From Myxococcota bacterium (GTDB lineage Bacteria; Myxococcota_A; UBA9160; UBA4427): a stretch of DNA of 64,000 bases. The notes under the pieces were generated by a model that was given only the letters and a program-made list of their open reading frames with translations, did no database searches and had not been told where the DNA came from. Positions 55,328-64,000 of the stretch are shown here, piece by piece (the stretch's first letter is position 1; each line of letters opens with the position of its first letter). The DNA is taken from NCBI GenBank assembly GCA_028278345.1, contig JANQEL010000106.1, positions 32,420 through 96,419 of the forward strand, read 5' to 3'. The translations under genes were made by a program, and so were the position numbers.

Positions 55328-55957
55328 CTACGAAAGCGTACTCATCACCGTCGCGAAGGAGTCTCGCGCCAGGATCCACTTCTGGTACGCGGCGATCTTC
55401 GGCCACCTCGCAGCATCGACCTCGACCTCGGCGAGCACGAGGCTGCTGAGCTGTGCACCGAAGGCGATGTCGGCCAGCGTGAGGTCGTCGCTCACGAGGG
55501 GACCGGCCTCGTCGGGCAACAGCCCTTCGATCTGGTCGAGTACGGGCTCGAGCCCTTCCTCGATCGCGGTCGCGACCGCGGCTTCGTCGCATTCACCCTG
55601 AAAGAGCACGCGCTGAACGAACCGCTGGAAGAAGATCGGCCCGATCGTCTCGGCGAGCTTCGTATCACAGTACTCCTCGATGAAGAGTGCCCGCGCACAC
55701 GCGACCGGGTCGGTCGGGAGGAGCGGCTTCTCGGGATACGCCCGCTCGAGGTAGGCGCAGATCACCGACGAATCGGGAAGGTAGGTGCCGTCCGGGAGTT
55801 CGAGCACCGGGATCTTGCCCAGCGGGTTCATCGCCAGGAACTCCGGCGTCTTGGGGAAGGGAACCAGGGGCTTGTTCTCGTACGAGAGGCCCTTCTCTTC
55901 ACAGGCCACCATCACCTTGCGGGCGAATGGGGAGGGGGAACCGCCGTGAACGATCAT
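55328..55957 (-). CDS. Glutathione S-transferase family protein
   Basis: A 209-residue cytosolic GST. The N-terminal thioredoxin-like domain shows GGSPSPFARKVMVACEEKGL (Ser/Pro active-site region), NPLGKIPVLELPDGTYLPDSSVI (cis-Pro and ED/SS glutathione-binding residues), and the C-terminal helical domain contains SDDLTLADIAFGAQL. The class is uncertain. AAGGAAG precedes the ATG at 55957. It conjugates or reduces electrophiles with glutathione, though no glutathione biosynthesis genes are visible here. Confidence 0.9.
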   Translation of the reverse strand: MIVHGGSPSPFARKVMVACEEKGLSYENKPLVPFPKTPEFLAMNPLGKIPVLELPDGTYLPDSSVICAYLERAYPEKPLLPTDPVACARALFIEEYCDTKLAETIGPIFFQRFVQRVLFQGECDEAAVATAIEEGLEPVLDQIEGLLPDEAGPLVSDDLTLADIAFGAQLSSLVLAEVEVDAARWPKIAAYQKWILARDSFATVMSTLS

Positions 55958-56151
55958 CGGGTCTTCCTTTCGCTGGCAGGCGCCCGAAGAGCGGAGATCA
56001 GCGAGGGCGGCCTGGGGGTTCGTGGATGCAGCCGCCGAGTGTGACACATGAAAGAAGGTCCACGGGTCAGGCCGCGCAATCAGGCGCCGTTGCTACCGTC
56101 CCTGCCGCCAGCGTGCTGTCAGCATGCCCTCCTCTGCACACAGGACCCGCC

Positions 56152-56832
56152 ATGGAACCGAACCATCGCAAGTGGATCGCCGAGCTGATCGGCACTTTCG
56201 CCCTCGTCTTCGTCGGCACCGGCGCGATCGTCGTCAACGATCTCTCGGGTGGCGTCATCACCCATACCGGTGTCGCCCTCGCCTTCGGGCTGATCATCAT
56301 GGTGATGATCTACGCCGTCGGCGATACGTCGGGTGCGCACTTCAATCCCGCCGTCACGATCGGCTTCTATCTCGCGAGGGCCCTGCCCGCGCGGGAGATC
56401 GCCCCCTACATCGGCGCCCAGGTCGGAGGCGCGCTCCTCGCGAGCGCCCTGCTTCGCTTCCTCTTCGCTGATCACGCAACGCTCGGCGCCACGCTGCCGA
56501 ATGGCGGCATCGGACCCTCCTTCGTACTGGAAGTAATCCTCACCTTCTTCCTGATGTTCGTGATCCTCGCCGTTGCGATCGCGACGAAGGACAAGGCCCA
56601 GGTCGCCGCACTCGCGATCGGTGCAACCGTCTGCCTCGCCGCGATCTTCGGCGGACCGATCTCGGGCGCGTCGATGAACCCCGCGCGCACGCTTGGACCC
56701 GCGATCGCGTCGGGCACCTTCACCGCGCTCTGGATCTATCTCGCGGCACCGGTGGTCGGCGCTGGGCTCGCGGTGGGCGCGTGCCGCAGCGTGCGCGGTC
56801 CGGGATGTTGCGACGCCGGAGCCTCGCAATAG
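56152..56832 (+). CDS. Aquaporin (MIP family channel)
   Basis: A 226-residue six-span channel. Both pore motifs are present: NPA in HFNPAVT and in SMNPARTLGPA, each in the usual half-helix, and the protein begins KWIAELIGTFALVFVGTGAIV. The Arg after the second NPA and a short, narrow pore pattern fit water-selective aquaporins more than glycerol facilitators. It ends 9 bp before the convergent pstB. Confidence 0.93.
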   Translation: MEPNHRKWIAELIGTFALVFVGTGAIVVNDLSGGVITHTGVALAFGLIIMVMIYAVGDTSGAHFNPAVTIGFYLARALPAREIAPYIGAQVGGALLASALLRFLFADHATLGATLPNGGIGPSFVLEVILTFFLMFVILAVAIATKDKAQVAALAIGATVCLAAIFGGPISGASMNPARTLGPAIASGTFTALWIYLAAPVVGAGLAVGACRSVRGPGCCDAGASQ

Positions 56833-56841
56833 CGGCGGCAA

Positions 56842-57714
56842 TCAGCCGAAGCGACCCGTGATGTAGTCCTGGGTCTTCGTCTCTTGCGGGTCGGTGAATA
56901 TCTTCTCCGTGTCCCCGGCTTCGATCAGCGTGCCGAGATGGAAGAAGGCCGTCTTTTGCGAGACGCGCGCCGCCTGCTGCATCGAGTGCGTCACCATGAT
57001 GATGGTGTAGTTCTGGCGGAGTTCTTCGATGAGCTCCTCGATGCGCGCCGTCGCGATCGGATCGAGGGCGGAACACGGCTCGTCCATCAGGATCACCTGG
57101 GGCTTCACCGCGATCGCGCGCGCGATACAGAGACGCTGCTGCTGACCTCCAGAAAGGCTCGTGCCGGGATCGCCGAGGCGATCTTCCACTTCTTCGAGCA
57201 GCCCCGCCTTGCGCAGGCTCTCGACCACGATCTCGTCCATCTTCGTCTTGTCTTCGGCGAGGCCGTGGATGCGCGGGCCGTAGGCGACGTTCTCGTAGAT
57301 GGATTTCGGAAACGGGTTCGGCTTCTGGAACACCATGCCGACCTGGGCGCGCAGGCTCACGACGTCGAGGGATTCGCGCAGCACGTCGTCGCCATCGAGT
57401 TCGAGGGTGCCGGTGGTGCGGCAGCCTTCGATCACGTCGTTCATGCGATTCACGCCGCGCAGGAAGGTCGTCTTGCCGCAGCCCGAGGGGCCGATGAGCG
57501 CAGTGACCTGATTGGGCGGAATGTCGAGATCGATATCGAAGAGCGCCTGCTTCTCGCCGTAGAAGACGCAGAGATCTCGTGTTCGGACCTTGGGTTCCAC
57601 CGCTTCGACTTCCGCCTTTTCGTCATCTTCGACGAGATCGTCCACCGGACGAACCCGTGCCCCGCGCGTCGAAGCGGGCGCCGAGAATGTACCCATGTCG
57701 CTCGTTGCCGACAT
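56842..57714 (-). CDS. pstB: Phosphate ABC transporter ATP-binding protein
   Basis: PstB powers phosphate uptake through PstC-PstA. The 290-residue product has Walker [14 protein letters not shown], the signature [14 protein letters not shown], Walker [14 protein letters not shown] and a switch His in [13 protein letters not shown] 40-residue acidic N-terminal extension precedes [11 protein letters not shown]. It is the last gene of pstS-pstC-pstA-pstB. Confidence 0.96.
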   Translation of the reverse strand: MSATSDMGTFSAPASTRGARVRPVDDLVEDDEKAEVEAVEPKVRTRDLCVFYGEKQALFDIDLDIPPNQVTALIGPSGCGKTTFLRGVNRMNDVIEGCRTTGTLELDGDDVLRESLDVVSLRAQVGMVFQKPNPFPKSIYENVAYGPRIHGLAEDKTKMDEIVVESLRKAGLLEEVEDRLGDPGTSLSGGQQQRLCIARAIAVKPQVILMDEPCSALDPIATARIEELIEELRQNYTIIMVTHSMQQAARVSQKTAFFHLGTLIEAGDTEKIFTDPQETKTQDYITGRFG

Positions 57715-57751
57715 CTGAAACCCACCTTTGATGGCGCACGAGGCGCGCCGT

Positions 57752-59023
57752 CTACATTTTCTTTTCGAACCGGCCGCGCAGCCAGACAGCCGTCGCGTTC
57801 ATGCTGACCAGGAAGCCCAGTAGGATGATGATCGCCCCGGAGGTCTTCTCGACGAAGGCGCGCTCGGGCGCATCGGCCCACAGAAAGACCTGCACCGGCA
57901 AGACGGTCGCGGGATCGTTGAAGCCCCCCGGTATGTCGACCACGAAGGCCACCATGCCGATCATCAACAGCGGCGCCGTTTCGCCCAGGGCCTGGGCCAT
58001 GCCGATGATCGTGCCGGTCAGGATCCCGGGCATCGCCACGGGGAGGACGTGATGCCCCACCACCTGGACCGGTGACGCGCCGACCCCCATCGCGGCCTCG
58101 CGAATGGAGGGCGGCACAGCGGCGATCGCCGCGCGCGCCGCGATGATGATGATCGGCAGGGTGCGGATCGCGAGCACGAGCCCGCCCACCACCGGGGCCG
58201 ATCGCGTGAGCCCCCAGAGGCTCAGGAAGATGGCGAGCCCCAGCAGGCCGAAGATCACGGAGGGTACTGCCGCGAGATTGTTGATGTTCACCTCGACGAG
58301 ATCCGTCCAGCGGCTCTTCGGCGCGAACTCTTCGAGGTAGACCGCGGTCGCCACCCCGAGCGGAAAACAGAGCACCAGCGTCACGAGCAAAGTGAGAGCC
58401 GAACCGACCAGCGCACCTCCGATACCGGCGAGTTCGGGTTCGCGACTGTCTCCACTGGTGAAGAAGTGGGTGTTGAACTCGTTTCGCAGCGCACCCTTCG
58501 CGTCGAGTGCCTCGAGCCAGGTGAGCTGGTTGTCGTTGAGCTTCCGCTCCGACTCATCGAGCGCGCGCGTCACGTGTCCCTTGACGTAGCGATCCGCTTC
58601 GTCGGAGAGCGGCACCTCGATGGTCACCGTGCGGCCGATCAACGAGGGATCTTCGATCACGCGATCGCGAACGTCGAACTGCGCGCCACTGCTCACGAGC
58701 TTGTAGAGATCGCGCTTGTCGCGGCGCCCGGAAACGTCGGGGAAGGTCGCGCGCAGCGTCGACTTGACCAGGCCGCCAAAGTCACCGGCGCGAATCGACT
58801 CGAAGGTGCGTTCACCGCTCGGGTCGACGACATGGGCTGCGAGTTCGAAGTCGAGCGCCACCACGCCCCGGCTGAAGGCCGGGAGCCCGCCCACCACGAT
58901 GCTCACGAACAACAGGGCGAGGATCGCCAGCGCCGTCGCGATCGCAGCGACGCCGTACGTGCGAAAGCGAGCTTCCGCGCGATGACGCTTCTTCAAACGC
59001 TGCTCGTACGCCGAATCACTCAT
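57752..59023 (-). CDS. pstA: Phosphate ABC transporter permease
   Basis: PstA of 423 residues: an N-terminal membrane span, a large periplasmic insert of about 150 residues ([21 protein letters not shown] ... [15 protein letters not shown]), then the ABC permease core ([63 protein letters not shown]). The insert makes it longer than E. coli PstA (296). The start overlaps the pstC stop by 8 bases. Confidence 0.94.
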   Translation of the reverse strand: MSDSAYEQRLKKRHRAEARFRTYGVAAIATALAILALLFVSIVVGGLPAFSRGVVALDFELAAHVVDPSGERTFESIRAGDFGGLVKSTLRATFPDVSGRRDKRDLYKLVSSGAQFDVRDRVIEDPSLIGRTVTIEVPLSDEADRYVKGHVTRALDESERKLNDNQLTWLEALDAKGALRNEFNTHFFTSGDSREPELAGIGGALVGSALTLLVTLVLCFPLGVATAVYLEEFAPKSRWTDLVEVNINNLAAVPSVIFGLLGLAIFLSLWGLTRSAPVVGGLVLAIRTLPIIIIAARAAIAAVPPSIREAAMGVGASPVQVVGHHVLPVAMPGILTGTIIGMAQALGETAPLLMIGMVAFVVDIPGGFNDPATVLPVQVFLWADAPERAFVEKTSGAIIILLGFLVSMNATAVWLRGRFEKKM

Positions 59024-60251
59024 ACTGCTCTCGATACTTCCGCACGGTGCGCAGCGCGATCAGATTGATGCCGAGGGTCACGAAGAAGAGCGTGAGGCCG
59101 AGCGCAAATGCCGCGAGGGTCTTGGCGCTGTCGAACTCCTGATCACCGACCAGGAGCGTCACGATCTGCGCGGTGACGGTCGTGACCGCAGCGAGGGGAT
59201 TCGCGGTGAGATTCGCCGCAAGCCCGGCGGCCATCACGACGATCATCGTCTCGCCGATGGCCCGCGAGACCGCCATCAAGACGGCGCCCACGATGCCGGG
59301 CAACGCCGCGGGCAGGATCACGCGCTTGACGGTTTCCGATCGCGTCGCACCGAGAGCCAGTGACCCTTCGTGCATCGCTCGCGGCACGGCATTGATGGCG
59401 TCGTCGGTCAGCGAAGAGATGAAGGGAATGATCATCACCCCCATGATCAGCCCGGCCGCAAGCGCGCTCTCCGACGCAACGTCGAGCCCGATCGACTCAC
59501 CGAAACTGCGAATCATCGGCGCCACCGAGAGCGCGGCGAAGAAGCCGTAGACCACGGTGGGTACGCCCGCGAGGATCTCGAGCAGGGGCTTCACCACGGA
59601 GCGAAACCTCTCGCTCGCATACTCGCCGAGGTAGATCGCCGAGAGCAGCCCGATCGGCACCGCGACGAACATCGCGATCACCGTGATCAGCATCGTGCCC
59701 GCGAAGACCGGCACGGCACCGAAGGCCCCGCTCGCCCCCACCTGATCGGCGCGCAGCGCCGTCTGCGGGCTCCACTTGAGGCCGAAGAAGAACTCGATCG
59801 GGCTCACCAGCTGGAAGAAGCGCATGGCCTCGAAGAGCAGCGAGAGCACGATGCCGATGGTCGTGAGGATGGCGATCCCACTGCTCAGGAAGAGCAGCGC
59901 TCGGACCAGCCGTTCGACGGAGTCACGCGCAGAGAAGCTCGCTGCGACGCGACTGTTCGACCAGGTCAGCCCGGCCACGGCAATCGCGAGCGCGACCCCG
60001 ATCGCCGCGATGGACCGGTCGGAACTCCCCGCCGCTTCACCCTCGAGGAGCGCAGCATCTGCGTAGAGCAGGAGCGCTCCGAATGCGAAGGCGGGGAGCC
60101 CGGTCCACAGGGCCACGTAGTAGCCGTAGTGCCCTGGGAGCGATCGCAGGTTCGACCAACGCCCTTCGGCTACAGCGACCGCCTTCCGGCGTCCCGTATA
60201 GAAGGCGGCAATGCTCAACACGAGCGTTGCAGTCAAGAGCAGCGTGAGCAT
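59016..60251 (-). CDS. pstC: Phosphate ABC transporter permease
   Basis: PstC of 411 residues with about eight membrane spans, the permease motif PIGLLSAIYLGEYASERFR, LAGVPTVVYGFFAAL and MHEGSLALGATRSETVKRVILPAALPG (EAA-like loop). It is longer than E. coli PstC because of two extra N-terminal spans. It pairs with PstA to form the channel. It follows pstS after a 127-bp gap that contains a strong hairpin. Confidence 0.94.
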   Translation of the reverse strand: MLTLLLTATLVLSIAAFYTGRRKAVAVAEGRWSNLRSLPGHYGYYVALWTGLPAFAFGALLLYADAALLEGEAAGSSDRSIAAIGVALAIAVAGLTWSNSRVAASFSARDSVERLVRALLFLSSGIAILTTIGIVLSLLFEAMRFFQLVSPIEFFFGLKWSPQTALRADQVGASGAFGAVPVFAGTMLITVIAMFVAVPIGLLSAIYLGEYASERFRSVVKPLLEILAGVPTVVYGFFAALSVAPMIRSFGESIGLDVASESALAAGLIMGVMIIPFISSLTDDAINAVPRAMHEGSLALGATRSETVKRVILPAALPGIVGAVLMAVSRAIGETMIVVMAAGLAANLTANPLAAVTTVTAQIVTLLVGDQEFDSAKTLAAFALGLTLFFVTLGINLIALRTVRKYREQYE

Positions 60252-60337
60252 CGGGAAAGGAGGAACTCCCTGCGATCGGAATCGTCTGCTTCGAAGTCAC
60301 TTCGAAGTCGGACGGCCGAGCGAAGAAGATCGGTGCG

Positions 60338-60364
60338 GATCCGGCGCGCCGAGCGCGCCGGATC
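60338..60364 (-). terminator. Attenuator-like hairpin between pstS and pstC
   Basis: GATCCGGCGCGC and GCGCGCCGGATC form a perfect 12-bp stem with a 3-base loop, 14 bp after the pstS stop. There is no T run. It probably slows read-through or protects the pstS message, giving more PstS than permease. Confidence 0.65.
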
Positions 60365-60378
60365 GTGCACCAATCGCA

Positions 60379-61437
60379 TTACATGTTCAACAGCTCGAGG
60401 TTCTTCCCGGCGTTCTGCACGACCTTTCGATCCGAGTCGGAAAGCGGGATCAACCCCTTGTCACCCAGGTACCCATCCTCACCCACCGCGCGTTCACTGG
60501 TGAACTCGGCGATGTACTCCTGCAAGCCGGGGACCTTCCCCACGTGCTGCTTCTTCACATAGAAGTAGAGCGAGCGGGAGATCGGGTAGCTGCCGTCGGC
60601 AATCGCCTCGAAGGTCGGTTCGACGCCGTCGATCAGCGAGCCCTGGACCCGATCGCTGTTCTGATCGAGGAAGGAGAAGCCGAAGATGCCCAGGGCATCC
60701 GGGTTGGCGTCGAGCTTCTGGACGATGAGGTTGTCGTTCTCACCGGCCTCGACGTACGCGCCATCTTCGCGGATCGCGTGGGCGATCGCCTTGAAGGCCT
60801 TCTTGTCCTTGCCACGCAGCTCCTTCAGCATGGGGATCTGCTTGGCGCCACCCTCCATGGCGAGTTCCACGAAGGCGTCACGGGTGCCCGAGGTCGGCGG
60901 CGGCCCGAGGACTTCGATCTTCGTATCCGGCAGGGAGGCGTCGACGTCCTTCCAGGTGCGGTTGGGGTTCTCGACCAGCTTTCCCGCCACCGGGATCTCG
61001 CGCGCCAGGGCCAGGAAGACCTGCTTGGCGGTGAGCTGCATCGCCTCGGTTTTCTTCGAGTTGGCCAGCACGATGCCGTCGAAACCCACGCGGATCTCGA
61101 CGATCTCGGTCACGCCGTTCGTGCCACAGAGTTCGACCTCGGAGGCCTTGATCCGCCGCGAGGCGTTGGTGATGTCCGGCGTGTCGTCGCCGAGGCCCGC
61201 GCAGAAGAGCTTGAGCCCGCCGCCGGAGCCCGTGCTCTCGACGATCGGCGTCTTGAAGGAAGTGGTCTTCCCGAACTGCTCGGCCACCGCTGTCGAGAAG
61301 GGGAACACCGTCGAGGAGCCGACGATGCGGATCTGTTCTCGGGCGATTGCGGGGCCGGCGACCAGCAGGGCCACCAGCCCGGCCAACACGACGATTCGGG
61401 TGCGCGCGCTCGCGCTCGGATTCAGTGCAGACTTCAC
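60379..61437 (-). CDS. pstS: Phosphate-binding protein PstS
   Basis: A 352-residue periplasmic phosphate receptor. Export signal RIVVLAGLVALLVAGPAIA, then the phosphate site elements IVGSSTVFPF, ESTGSGGGLKLFCAG and TSGTRDAFVELA. The GTG at 61437 is preferred because GGAGAG lies 7 bases upstream; a TTG at 61452 is the alternative. It is controlled by Pho-box-like repeats about 105 bp upstream, and it is the first gene of the pst operon. Confidence 0.94.
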   Translation of the reverse strand: MKSALNPSASARTRIVVLAGLVALLVAGPAIAREQIRIVGSSTVFPFSTAVAEQFGKTTSFKTPIVESTGSGGGLKLFCAGLGDDTPDITNASRRIKASEVELCGTNGVTEIVEIRVGFDGIVLANSKKTEAMQLTAKQVFLALAREIPVAGKLVENPNRTWKDVDASLPDTKIEVLGPPPTSGTRDAFVELAMEGGAKQIPMLKELRGKDKKAFKAIAHAIREDGAYVEAGENDNLIVQKLDANPDALGIFGFSFLDQNSDRVQGSLIDGVEPTFEAIADGSYPISRSLYFYVKKQHVGKVPGLQEYIAEFTSERAVGEDGYLGDKGLIPLSDSDRKVVQNAGKNLELLNM

Positions 61438-61541
61438 GTTCAAACTCTCCAATTCGGTCGCCCATTCGGGCTCGTGTCCGGGCTCATTCCCGGCTGTGCA
61501 ACGAATTCGACGCGAACCTTAAGAACCGTTGATGTGATCGC

Positions 61542-61570
61542 GTTGACACCAATGTGACATTCGTGTGACG
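61542..61570 (-). promoter_or_regulatory. Pho-box-like triple repeat
   Basis: On the minus strand CGTCACA-CGAA-TGTCACA-TTGG-TGTCAAC gives three heptamers with 4-base spacers, the 11-bp period of PhoB sites (CTGTCAT type). It lies between the divergent pstS and phoU genes and can serve pst and perhaps phoU-phoB-phoR. Confidence 0.75.
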
Positions 61571-61685
61571 AAGCTAAGCTGTGGATTTACAAGCGGATCA
61601 CGGCTTCTCCACCCTTACGTCACCGTTTCGTAACGAGACGTCGTTATTTCTACCGGCCATGAAAGGCCCTCTGGAGGCAGGACTG

Positions 61686-62363
61686 TTGACTCACCAACCG
61701 CACCCCAAGGTCGAGCGGAAACTGGAATCCCTTCGCGAGCAGGTGCTGCGGATGGGGCACCTCGCCGAGGCGATCCTGGACAAGTCCCTTCGCGCGGTCT
61801 GGGAGCGCGACCCCGTCCTCGCGGGGGAGGTCAAGCAGGACGACCTGCCGATCGACATGCTCGACCTCGAGATCGACCAGGCCGTGCTCGAGGTGCTCGC
61901 CCTCCAGGCCCCGGTGGCCCAGGACCTTCGCCAGGTGATCGCGATCAAGACGGCGGCCACCGACCTCGAGCGTGTTGGCGACCTCGCGCGCAACATCGCC
62001 AAGTCGGCCGCGCGTCTCGCCGAGCGCGAGGCGATCCCGGTCCCGAGTCTGCTGAAGACCCTCGCGAGCGAAAGCCAGGCCGTACTCAAGAACTCGATCT
62101 CGGCCCTGGCGGACCTCGACCCCGAGAGCGCCCGCGCGGTACTCGCCGCCGACGACAAGATCGACGAGGACGAAGACGAGGCCATTCGCGCCTCGATCGC
62201 CTCGATCCACGAACACCCGGAACACACGGAACAAGAAGTCGACTTCATCCTCATCGCCAAGAGCCTCGAACGGGTCGGCGATCACGCCACGAACATTGCG
62301 GAGGACGTGATCCTCGTGGCCGAGTCGAAGAATCTGAAGCACGCCGGGAAGTTGGAGACCTGA
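61686..62363 (+). CDS. phoU: Phosphate signalling protein PhoU
   Basis: PhoU of about 225 residues made of two three-helix repeats with the metal-binding type motifs AATDLERVGDLARNIAK and AKSLERVGDHATNIAED. It couples transport state of PstSCAB to the PhoR kinase. The TTG at 61686 follows GGAGG by 8 bases and directly precedes the family start (THQPHPKVERKLE); an ATG at 61659 without ribosome site is the alternative. It lies 4 bp before phoB. Confidence 0.92.
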   Translation: MTHQPHPKVERKLESLREQVLRMGHLAEAILDKSLRAVWERDPVLAGEVKQDDLPIDMLDLEIDQAVLEVLALQAPVAQDLRQVIAIKTAATDLERVGDLARNIAKSAARLAEREAIPVPSLLKTLASESQAVLKNSISALADLDPESARAVLAADDKIDEDEDEAIRASIASIHEHPEHTEQEVDFILIAKSLERVGDHATNIAEDVILVAESKNLKHAGKLET

Positions 62364-62367
62364 GAAG

Positions 62368-63048
62368 TTGAGCAAGCGCATCCTGGTCGTCGATGACGAA
62401 CCCGACATTCTGGAGTTGATTCGACTCGCGCTCACCCAAGAAGGCTTTTCGGTCGAAACCGCCGCGACGGCCGGCGCAGGCCTCGACGCCATTGCGAAGA
62501 ACGCCCCGGACCTCGTCGTCCTCGACCTGATGTTGCCCGACATGTCGGGCACCGAGGTTTGCCGGACGCTCCGCAGCAACCCGGATACCGCACACCTTCC
62601 GGTTCTGATGTTGACCGCACGCTCCGAGGAAACCGATCGCGTCGTCGGTTTCGAACTCGGCGCCGACGACTACGTCACCAAGCCGTTCAGCCCTCGCGAA
62701 CTCGTGCTGCGAATTCGCGCCGTGCTGCGGCGCGGCGAACCGGTGCCCTCGGAGAGCCAGGCCCTCAAACACGAAGAGCTGCTCCTCGACCTCGACCGCC
62801 ATCGCTGCCGCGTCGGCGAAGAGGAGGTCGAACTCACCGCCAAGGAATTCGGCCTGCTCGAATCGCTGATGCGTCGGCCGGGCCGCGTGCTCACGCGCGA
62901 GCAGTTGCTCGACGGGCTCTGGGGAACGGACATCACCGTCACCCATCGCACCGTCGATACGCACATCAAGCGCCTTCGCGAGAAGCTCGGAGACGCAGGG
63001 AAGTACATCAACACCGTCCGCGGCGTGGGGTATCGCTTCACCGACTGA
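62368..63048 (+). CDS. phoB: Phosphate regulon response regulator PhoB
   Basis: A 226-residue OmpR/PhoB-type regulator. Receiver residues D9-D10, D53 (phospho-acceptor), T83 and K105 are all present. The winged helix shows LTAKEFGLLESLMRRPGRVLTREQLL and THRTVDTHIKRLREKLGD. It starts with TTG. Its likely sites are the repeats at 61542-61570. It is followed by the sensor kinase after 42 bp. Confidence 0.94.
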   Translation: MSKRILVVDDEPDILELIRLALTQEGFSVETAATAGAGLDAIAKNAPDLVVLDLMLPDMSGTEVCRTLRSNPDTAHLPVLMLTARSEETDRVVGFELGADDYVTKPFSPRELVLRIRAVLRRGEPVPSESQALKHEELLLDLDRHRCRVGEEEVELTAKEFGLLESLMRRPGRVLTREQLLDGLWGTDITVTHRTVDTHIKRLREKLGDAGKYINTVRGVGYRFTD

Positions 63049-63090
63049 ACGAGGTCGGTGGGAGCTGCGCCCAAAACCAGGCATTCCGTC

Positions 63091-64000
63091 ATGTCGAAGA
63101 TCCAACTCAAGATCATGTTGGCGTTGACGGGGCTGGTGTTCATCGTCGTGGGTACGGTCGGCGTGATGGGCGAACGCGGTCTTCGCGAGCAGACGATCGC
63201 GGGGATTCGCAGCAACCTCGAACAGCAGGCGAGCCTGGTACGCCAGCTCGTCGCCAACACTGAATTCGATCGCGATCACGCCGTCGCACTGCAGCAGCTG
63301 GCGAAGACGAGCGCGAAATCGACGGACGCGCGCATCACGCTGATCGATCCCGAGGGCGTCGTTCTCGCCGACTCGGAGATCCCCGACCAGGCCGTGTCCC
63401 AACTGGCCAACCACGCCGACCGCCCGGAGATCATCCAGGCGGTACGGGAGGGAGTCGGGCACGGCATGCGCCGCAGCAACACCCTGAAGCGCACGCTGCT
63501 CTACGTGGCGGTTCGGGTGCCGGAACACGCGGCCAACGGTCGCTACGGCGTGGTGCGGCTCGCGGTCTTCCTCGACCGCCTCGATGCCGCAATGGCGGAG
63601 TTGCGACGCGAACTCCTCGTCGCGAGTGCGCTCGGGCTGCTCGCGGCCGTCGGTCTCTCGTACGCCCTCTCGTTTCTCAGCCTGCGCCCGATTCGCGAAT
63701 TGCGGGAAGTGGTCGGCGACATCGCCGGAGGCCAGCTCGACCGCCGGCTCGGCTGGGAAACGCGAGACGAGCGGGGAGAGATCGCGGTCGCGATCAATCG
63801 CCTGGCACGCCAGATGCGCGAGTCGATCGACACCGCCAACCGCCAACAGCTTCGTCTCGAAGCGGTGCTGTCGAGCATGGTCGAGGGCGTGATCGTGATC
63901 GATAGCGGTGGCAAGGTGTTGCTCGTGAACCCGCGCGGTCGCGAGATGCTCGCGATCTGGAGCGAGTACGAAGGGCGGTCGGTACCCGAGATCATCCGGT
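63091..64000 (+). CDS. phoR: PhoR-like sensor histidine kinase (3'-partial)
   Basis: The first 303 residues of a membrane kinase. Span one lies at about 7-27, followed by a periplasmic region of about 145 residues, span two at about 176-198, HAMP at 199-245 and the start of a PAS domain (LEAVLSSMVEGVIVIDSGGKVLLVN, 256-303). The sizeable periplasmic domain is unlike E. coli PhoR and closer to Gram-positive-type PhoR. The phospho-acceptor His and ATPase lie beyond the window. Position after phoU-phoB supports the name. Confidence 0.88.
   Translation, partial: MSKIQLKIMLALTGLVFIVVGTVGVMGERGLREQTIAGIRSNLEQQASLVRQLVANTEFDRDHAVALQQLAKTSAKSTDARITLIDPEGVVLADSEIPDQAVSQLANHADRPEIIQAVREGVGHGMRRSNTLKRTLLYVAVRVPEHAANGRYGVVRLAVFLDRLDAAMAELRRELLVASALGLLAAVGLSYALSFLSLRPIRELREVVGDIAGGQLDRRLGWETRDERGEIAVAINRLARQMRESIDTANRQQLRLEAVLSSMVEGVIVIDSGGKVLLVNPRGREMLAIWSEYEGRSVPEIIR

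Overview
This window comes from a high-G+C Gram-negative bacterium. It has outer-membrane-type lipoproteins, an LpoA-like protein, PEP-CTERM/IPTL-CTERM-like sorting tags, an HrcA-type heat-shock operon and an apparent selenocysteine codon. Together these suggest an environmental deltaproteobacterial-grade lineage (for example Myxococcota, Desulfobacterota or Binatota-like). No rRNA or other species-level marker is present, so placement is loose. Both window ends cut genes: a PQQ-type sugar dehydrogenase/dihaem cytochrome on the left and a PhoR-like kinase on the right.

Layout. 1-9.7 kb: exported dehydrogenase-cytochrome, a GT-C-like membrane protein, a serine beta-lactamase-fold hydrolase, a dockerin/beta-helix lipoprotein and a degenerate REC-PilZ protein. 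9.7-17.2 kb: a minus-strand run MCP-cheW-cheY-cheA-cheC followed by larB-larC and an alpha/beta hydrolase; cheA is interrupted by a -1 frame change at a run of ten A. 17.3-29.6 kb: thiL, lon, an LpoA-like lipoprotein and the chain hemW-hrcA-grpE-dnaK-dnaJ. 29.7-35.2 kb: a duplicated M16 peptidase, gamma-glutamyltranspeptidase, a lipoprotein cyclophilin whose stop codon lies in a 167-bp palindromic MITE-like element, and tRNA-Phe. 35.2-39.4 kb: an acyltransferase with a four-copy heptanucleotide repeat that now puts its 3' end out of frame, a TMTC-like protein and a regulator with two LuxR HTH domains.

39.6-49 kb is the most unusual part. It holds a fused protein with two sorting tags and a translationally coupled trio: FMN-split-barrel protein, Blc-type lipocalin, then a peroxiredoxin-like/SDR fusion. 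The fusion's FG-x-x-F-C redox site carries an in-frame UGA followed at once by a plausible bacterial SECIS hairpin, so I read it as a selenoprotein. Across an AT-rich palindrome lies an SRPBCC protein coupled to a small membrane protein, then a decayed segmental duplication around an HDOD gene. 49-56.8 kb: an orphan NuoE-like protein, a possible copper-monooxygenase-like secreted protein, a TetR regulator divergent from a phytoene-desaturase-like flavoprotein, a secreted haem peroxidase, a GST and an aquaporin.

56.8-64 kb: the phosphate system, with pstS-pstC-pstA-pstB on the minus strand divergent from phoU-phoB-phoR. Three Pho-box-like repeats lie between the two arms, and a 12-bp hairpin between pstS and pstC probably sets a higher PstS yield.

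Protein families and motifs were read by eye from translations. Database confirmation was not possible.
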